Origin: CAYUEN01 sp964443745
GTDB lineage: Bacteria > Campylobacterota > Campylobacteria > Campylobacterales > QNZT01
DNA length: 9,472 bases
Assembly: GCA_964443745.1 (NCBI GenBank)
Contig: CAYUEN010000050.1
Coordinates: 1 to 9,472, forward strand
Direction of reading: 5' to 3'
Part shown: positions 6,103 through 9,472 of the stretch, piece by piece
How positions within the stretch are numbered: position 1 is the stretch's first letter
Layout: every line of letters begins with the position of its first letter
Position numbers and translations under genes: made by a program
Notes under the pieces: generated by a model
Told to the model about the DNA's origin: nothing
Databases searched by the model: none
The model's input: the letters and a program-made list of their open reading frames with translations, nothing else

Positions 6103-6151
6103 TTTCAGATTTTACCCAAATAAAGATATAATATCCAAAACTCCATGGAGT
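6103..6151. promoter_or_regulatory. Divergent promoter region of mqnD and the coiled-coil gene, with a 12-bp palindrome
   Basis: Rightward: TATAAT at 6127-6132 with TTTCAG (6103-6108) 18 bases upstream, predicting a start near 6139. Leftward: TAAAAT (6109-6114, minus sense) could be the -10 for mqnD. The perfect palindrome ACTCCATGGAGT at 6140-6151 sits on the predicted rightward transcription start, where a repressor dimer could act on either or both genes. The promoter boxes are moderate matches and the palindrome's role is inferred. Confidence 0.4.
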
Positions 6152-6189
6152 CCATACAGGCGGATCCCTCCACCAGGACTTCATATATC

Positions 6190-6654
6190 ATGAGGATAAA
6201 TGGATCTTTGATGCTTGAAGACGTCACCAAAAAACTGACGATGAAAAAAACCTTCTTCACTACCCAGTTGGAGAGTTTTTTCGATGCGATCGGACAGGAG
6301 TACCAGAAACTGCTGCATGAAAAGGAGGTGGAGATCTCCCTCCTGCAGGAGCAAAACCGGAAACTCTCGCGTGATGTGGAAAATCTCGTCAAAATCAAAC
6401 ACGATCTGCAGACGAAACTGCAACTGCAGCGCGAAGAGATCGGCCGGCTCGAAAAAGAGCTCGAAGCGGCGATGAAGAGCCAAGTACAGACTCCCCTGTC
6501 GACAAACGATACCGAAGAGGTGAAGGCGCTCAAAGCGAAAATCAAAAAACTACAGGAGTATATCGCCAGGGGCGCTTCGGCCTACGGCGAGCATCTGATG
6601 AACCAAAAGAGCGAAGCGATCGTCAAAGAGATCAGTGAAAAAATCAAAAAGTAA
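6190..6654 (+). CDS. Predicted coiled-coil protein upstream of recA, function unknown
   Basis: From the ATG at 6190 this encodes 154 residues; the frame is also open from an ATG at 6145, and further Met codons lie at 6211 and 6241. None has an ideal Shine-Dalgarno: 6145 has none and would give almost no leader, 6190 has AGGA about 11 bases upstream, and 6211 has GAGGA 14 bases upstream. The start is therefore uncertain; 6190 or 6211 fits best. There is no signal peptide or membrane segment. After FFTTQLESFFDAIGQEY, a long heptad-rich Glu/Lys/Leu stretch spans roughly the middle third (KLLHEKEVEISLLQEQNRK through EKELEAAM), then a polar linker, then a second short helix and a Lys-rich end. It is not a recognised enzyme. 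A hypothetical gene at this position before recA is also known in Campylobacter, by memory of gene order. Likely cytoplasmic and oligomeric. Confidence 0.75.
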   Translation: MRINGSLMLEDVTKKLTMKKTFFTTQLESFFDAIGQEYQKLLHEKEVEISLLQEQNRKLSRDVENLVKIKHDLQTKLQLQREEIGRLEKELEAAMKSQVQTPLSTNDTEEVKALKAKIKKLQEYIARGASAYGEHLMNQKSEAIVKEISEKIKK

Positions 6655-6657
6655 TTT

Positions 6658-6680
6658 TATTTCATATTGAAATATTTTTT
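6658..6680 (+). terminator. Weak AT-only hairpin plus T6 after the coiled-coil gene
   Basis: TATTTCA (6658-6664) and TGAAATA (6668-6674) form a perfect 7-bp stem around a 3-base loop and are followed by six T residues (6675-6680). The layout is that of an intrinsic terminator beginning 4 bases after the TAA, but the stem has a single G-C pair, so termination would be weak and read-through into recA is likely. Confidence 0.4.
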
Positions 6681-6707
6681 GTAGCCGGCCGTGAGCTACG
6701 CTACAAT
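6679..6707 (+). promoter_or_regulatory. recA operon promoter with inverted-repeat promoter boxes
   Basis: TTGTAG (6679-6684) and TACAAT (6702-6707) lie 17 bases apart, predicting a start near 6714 and a leader of about 26 bases. AAGGA at 6728-6732 is 7 bases before the recA ATG. The -35 and -10 regions are inverted copies: TTGTAGC (6679-6685) and GCTACAA (6700-6706). A second GCTAC at 6695-6699 can also pair with GTAGC at 6681-6685. No typical LexA box is seen, in line with the absence of a classical SOS system in many Campylobacterota. Confidence 0.55.
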
Positions 6708-6739
6708 CGAAATCAAAAAAAAGCGACAAGGATAAAAGT

Positions 6740-7771
6740 ATGGATGCAAACAAACAAAAAGCGATGGATCTGGCGATCAAGCAGATCGACAAAGCGTTTG
6801 GCAAAGGGGCGCTCGTACGCCTGGGAGACAAGGAGATCGAACCGATCGAAGCGATCAGTACCGGCTCTTTGGGCCTTGATATGGCTCTTGGAATCGGCGG
6901 TGTTCCCAAGGGAAGAATCATCGAAATCTACGGACCGGAGAGTTCGGGAAAAACGACACTCGCCTTGCAGATCACGGCGGAAGCGCAGAAAAAAGGAGGT
7001 ATCTGCGCCTTTATCGACGCCGAGCACGCCCTCGACGTCAAATATGCCGCCAATCTGGGCGTCGATGTCGACAACCTGCTCGTATCCCAGCCCGATTTCG
7101 GTGAACAGGCGCTCGATATCGTAGAGACGATCGCGCGAAGCGGTGCCGTGGATGTGATCGTGATCGACTCGGTCGCCGCACTCACACCCAAAAGCGAAAT
7201 CGAAGGGGATATGGGCGATCAGCATGTGGGACTGCAGGCGAGGCTTATGAGCCAGGCACTCAGAAAACTCACCGGCGTCCTACACAAGATGAACACCACC
7301 GTCATTTTCATCAACCAGATCCGGATGAAGATAGGTATGATGGGATACGGCTCGCCGGAGACTACGACCGGAGGAAACGCGCTCAAATTCTACGCCTCCG
7401 TACGTATCGACGTCCGCCGTATCGCGACGCTCAAACAGGCGGAGGAAAACATCGGAAACCGCGTCAAGGCGAAAGTGGTCAAAAACAAAGTCGCCCCTCC
7501 TTTCAAACAGGCGGAGTTTGATATCATGTTCGGAGAGGGTATCTCCAAAGAGGGAGAGCTGATCGATTACGGTGTCAAACTCGACATCATCGACAAAAGC
7601 GGCGCATGGTTTAGCTACAAAGACCGCAAGCTCGGCCAGGGGCGCGAAAACGCCAAAGCCCTCCTCAAGGAGAACCCGGAGCTGGCATTGGAGATCGAAA
7701 ACGGCATCAAAAGTGCTATGGGAATAGTTCAAACCCACGAAACCGAAGAAAAAGGAGAAGAGACGACATGA
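6740..7771 (+). CDS. recA: Recombinase RecA
   Basis: RecA forms ATP-dependent filaments on single-stranded DNA, carries out homology search and strand exchange in recombinational repair, and promotes co-protease reactions where LexA-like partners exist. The protein has 343 residues (E. coli 353). Features include the N-terminal oligomerisation helix with DKAFGKGA (17-24), Walker A GPESSGKT (65-72), catalytic Glu95 in FIDAEHALDV (91-100), Walker B VIVIDSVAAL (139-148), DNA-binding loop L1 around EGDMGDQH (155-162), and loop L2 in NQIRMKIGMMGYGSPETTTG (192-211). The C-terminus is acidic (ETEEKGEETT), as usual for regulating filament loading. The ATG at 6740 has AAGGA 7 bases upstream. It overlaps eno by 4 bases (ATGA), so the two are co-transcribed and probably translationally coupled. 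Confidence 0.98.
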   Translation: MDANKQKAMDLAIKQIDKAFGKGALVRLGDKEIEPIEAISTGSLGLDMALGIGGVPKGRIIEIYGPESSGKTTLALQITAEAQKKGGICAFIDAEHALDVKYAANLGVDVDNLLVSQPDFGEQALDIVETIARSGAVDVIVIDSVAALTPKSEIEGDMGDQHVGLQARLMSQALRKLTGVLHKMNTTVIFINQIRMKIGMMGYGSPETTTGGNALKFYASVRIDVRRIATLKQAEENIGNRVKAKVVKNKVAPPFKQAEFDIMFGEGISKEGELIDYGVKLDIIDKSGAWFSYKDRKLGQGRENAKALLKENPELALEIENGIKSAMGIVQTHETEEKGEETT

Positions 7772-9045
7772 TCTATATCGACGACATCACTGCGGACGAA
7801 GTCCTCGACAGTAGGGGTAACCCGACCGTCAGAGCCACCGTGACGCTGAGCGACGGCAGCATCGCCGACGCGATCGTTCCCAGCGGCGCGAGTACCGGAA
7901 AACGCGAAGCGCTGGAACTGAGAGACGGAGGAGAGCGCTATATGGGCAAAGGCGTCAAAACCGCTTGCGAAAACGTCAATACGAAAATTGCGGACGAACT
8001 GATCGGAATCAGCCCCTTCAACCAGGCGGAAATCGATGCGATCATGAAAGAGCTCGACGGAACGGACAATTACGGGAACCTGGGGGCGAACGCGGTACTG
8101 GGCGTCTCTATGGCGGTCGCGCGAGCGGCGGCGAAAAGCCTGAACATGCCACTTTATCGCTATCTGGGCGGCTCCAACGCGATGACGCTTCCCGTTCCGA
8201 TGTTCAATATCATCAACGGCGGCAGCCATGCGAACAACAGTGTCGATTTTCAGGAATACATGATCATGCCTTTGAAATTCGACACTTTCGCGGACGCGCT
8301 GCGCGCCTCGGCCGAAGTCTATCACCACCTCAAAAAGATCATCGCCGAAAGAGGCGAGACGACAGCACTCGGAGACGAGGGGGGATTCGCACCCAACCTC
8401 AAAAACAACGAAGAGCCGATCCAGGTGATCTTGGAGGCGATTGAAAAGGCGGGTTACAAACCGGGTGAAGAGATCGCGATCGCACTCGATGTCGCAAGCA
8501 GCGAACTGGTGGACGAAGAGAGCGGCAGATATGTTCTCGAGAGTGAAAACCGCTCTTTGGATGCGGAAGAGATGGTACACTACTATATGGATCTTTGCGA
8601 CAAATATCCCATCGTCTCTATCGAAGACGGTCTTAGCGAAGACGACTGGGAGGGGTGGAAATACCTCACCGAAAGACTCGGTCACAGAATCCAGCTGGTC
8701 GGAGACGATCTGTTCGTAACCAACGAGAAGATTCTCAGAGAGGGAATCGACCAACATATCGGCAACGCGATCCTGATCAAACCGAACCAGATCGGCACCG
8801 TCACCGAAACGATGAATACCGTCAGACTCGCACAACGAAACGGATACAAATGCGTGATGAGCCACCGAAGCGGAGAGAGCGAGGACGCCTTCATCGCAGA
8901 TTTCGCCGTGGCGCTCAACACGGGTGAAATCAAGACGGGATCGACCGCCAGAGGAGAAAGGACCGCCAAATACAACCGGCTGCTCGCGATCGAAAACGAA
9001 ATCGGACTGGCCGACTATCTGGGAAGCGAACTCTTCGGCCGATGA
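7768..9045 (+). CDS. eno: Enolase (phosphopyruvate hydratase)
   Basis: Enolase interconverts 2-phosphoglycerate and phosphoenolpyruvate in glycolysis and gluconeogenesis; in autotrophic or amino-acid-using Campylobacterota it mainly serves gluconeogenesis. The 425-residue length is normal. Motifs in order are EVLDSRGNPTV (11-21), PSGASTGKREALELRDG (38-54, the mobile loop with Ser and the Mg-binding region), FNIINGGSHANNSVDFQEYM (with the His-Ala-Asn and Gln-Glu active-site residues), ALGDEGGFAPNL (with the proton-shuttle Glu), SIEDGLSEDDW (metal Glu), LVGDDLFVTN (metal Asp), the signature ILIKPNQIGTVTET (with the catalytic Lys), and MSHRSGESEDAFIADFAV near the end. AGGAG lies 13 to 9 bases before the ATG, inside the end of recA. 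It overlaps recA upstream and the FtsB-like gene downstream by 4 bases each. Confidence 0.98.
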   Translation: MIYIDDITADEVLDSRGNPTVRATVTLSDGSIADAIVPSGASTGKREALELRDGGERYMGKGVKTACENVNTKIADELIGISPFNQAEIDAIMKELDGTDNYGNLGANAVLGVSMAVARAAAKSLNMPLYRYLGGSNAMTLPVPMFNIINGGSHANNSVDFQEYMIMPLKFDTFADALRASAEVYHHLKKIIAERGETTALGDEGGFAPNLKNNEEPIQVILEAIEKAGYKPGEEIAIALDVASSELVDEESGRYVLESENRSLDAEEMVHYYMDLCDKYPIVSIEDGLSEDDWEGWKYLTERLGHRIQLVGDDLFVTNEKILREGIDQHIGNAILIKPNQIGTVTETMNTVRLAQRNGYKCVMSHRSGESEDAFIADFAVALNTGEIKTGSTARGERTAKYNRLLAIENEIGLADYLGSELFGR

Positions 9046-9335
9046 GTCGCCTCACCGATGAAATCCTGAAAGAGGAGTTGCCACAGGAGGAGGATTTCGG
9101 CGATAGCTCCGTATGGGGCTATCTGCTGGTCATACTCGTCGTGGTGCTTTTTGCGATGTTCGTCGGTGAGATGCTTTTTGGGCACAATTCGCTGGAGGTG
9201 CTTTTGCACCTGAAAAAGGATGAAAAAATTCTTCAGGACAAAATCGTCAGACTCCAGAAAGAGAATGCGACACTTCAGAAGAAGTGTTTCGAATACCTCA
9301 ACCTCCAACCCGAACCGGAGAAGGAAGTACCTTGA
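9042..9335 (+). CDS. Small FtsB/DivIC-like membrane coiled-coil protein
   Basis: This 97-residue protein has a polar, acidic cytoplasmic N-terminus (1-23), one hydrophobic membrane helix (about 25-46, WGYLLVILVVVLFAMFVGEM), then a heptad-rich coiled coil (about 50-85, LLHLKKDEKILQDKIVRLQK) and a Pro/Glu-rich end. This bitopic plan matches septum-formation initiators of the FtsB/DivIC type, which link FtsL and FtsQ in the divisome. Sequence conservation in that family is low, so the call rests on architecture and on position: a small protein of this kind follows eno in Campylobacterota. The ATG at 9042 overlaps the eno stop by 4 bases, and the stop overlaps the next gene by 4 bases. A lone Cys82 lies near the end of the coil. 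Division role is inferred. Confidence 0.75.
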   Translation: MSRLTDEILKEELPQEEDFGDSSVWGYLLVILVVVLFAMFVGEMLFGHNSLEVLLHLKKDEKILQDKIVRLQKENATLQKKCFEYLNLQPEPEKEVP

Positions 9336-9472
9336 ATCTCATAAAGAGTCTTCTCTTTTTCATCCTTCTCGTTTCCACCTCGATCGCACGTGAAAACCCT
9401 TTTGTTCCCGTTGCACACCCGGGGCGGATACTCACGACACCTGATCTGCGTCCGACAACTCCCATCACACCA
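9332..9472 (+). CDS. Exported AMIN-domain-type protein, N-terminal fragment (runs off right edge)
   Basis: The start is TTG at 9332-9334, overlapping the TGA of the previous gene (TTGA), with AAGGAAG at 9321-9327, 4 bases upstream. The 47 visible codons give a signal peptide (NLIKSLLFFILLVSTSIA, residues 2-19) with a likely cleavage after Ala19, followed by RENPFVPV and a Pro/Thr-rich stretch (PDLRPTTPITP). The mature N-terminus with ENPF is characteristic of the exported proteins found in this position after eno in Campylobacterota, which usually carry an AMIN domain (a periplasmic peptidoglycan/septum-localising module). No AMIN domain is visible in this fragment, so the assignment relies on N-terminus and gene order. 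Being coupled to an FtsB-like gene fits an envelope or division role. Confidence 0.65.
   Translation, partial: MNLIKSLLFFILLVSTSIARENPFVPVAHPGRILTTPDLRPTTPITP

Noticed and set aside
7729..8865. 378-residue reverse-strand frame opposite eno
   Set aside because: Antisense shadow; His/Arg/Asp-rich translation with no recognisable domain, while eno matches fully on the plus strand.
1..9472. CRISPR array, tRNA/rRNA, insertion sequence, or phage/defence island
   Set aside because: No spaced direct repeats, cloverleaf, transposase or nuclease motifs were seen; apart from the left edge the window is core gene content.

Overview
The window looks like chromosomal DNA from a Campylobacterota (former Epsilonproteobacteria) member with fairly high GC, of the Nitratifractor, Hydrogenimonas or Sulfurovum kind. 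This rests on protein resemblance and gene order remembered from the family, not on a search. Three sets of neighbours point this way: a UPF0323 lipoprotein next to a glutathionylspermidine-synthase-like ATP-grasp protein; fliQ next to murB; and recA-eno followed by a small coiled-coil membrane protein and an exported 'ENPF' (AMIN-type) protein. The futalosine-pathway menaquinone gene mqnD is also typical of the group. Coding DNA is GC-rich, while 1-534 and the short intergenic gaps are clearly AT-rich.

Region 1-534 has no intact gene. Its reverse strand carries a decayed, unrecognised reading frame that runs off the left edge, broken by a stop at 208-210 and a frameshift at an A7 run at 154-160. 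Region 535-3545 (+) is a tight three-gene operon: purT, a UPF0323 lipoprotein, and a GspS-family ATP-grasp ligase. Its last stop codon abuts the stop of a convergent PrcB-like lipoprotein gene (3546-4022, -), which has its own readable promoter. Region 4153-6086 (-) is mqnD-fliQ-murB, read right to left and very closely packed. A divergent control region separates it from a coiled-coil protein gene (6190-6654, +). Region 6740-9472 (+) is recA-eno-FtsB-like-AMIN, with every junction overlapping by 4 bases; the last gene runs off the right edge.

Most of this is housekeeping: purine synthesis, cell wall, flagellar export, menaquinone, recombination and glycolysis. The most interesting unit is the lipoprotein/ATP-grasp pair at 1692-3545. 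The lipoprotein ends in a basic Ser/Gly-rich tail with a duplicated motif and a terminal Gly-Gly. The ligase belongs to a family whose founder activates a C-terminal glycine carboxylate and joins it to an amine. This raises the testable idea that the ligase modifies the C-terminus of its lipoprotein partner. Other points worth a look are the recA promoter, whose -35 and -10 regions are inverted copies of each other, a 12-bp palindrome in the mqnD/coiled-coil divergent region, and the decaying gene at the left edge.
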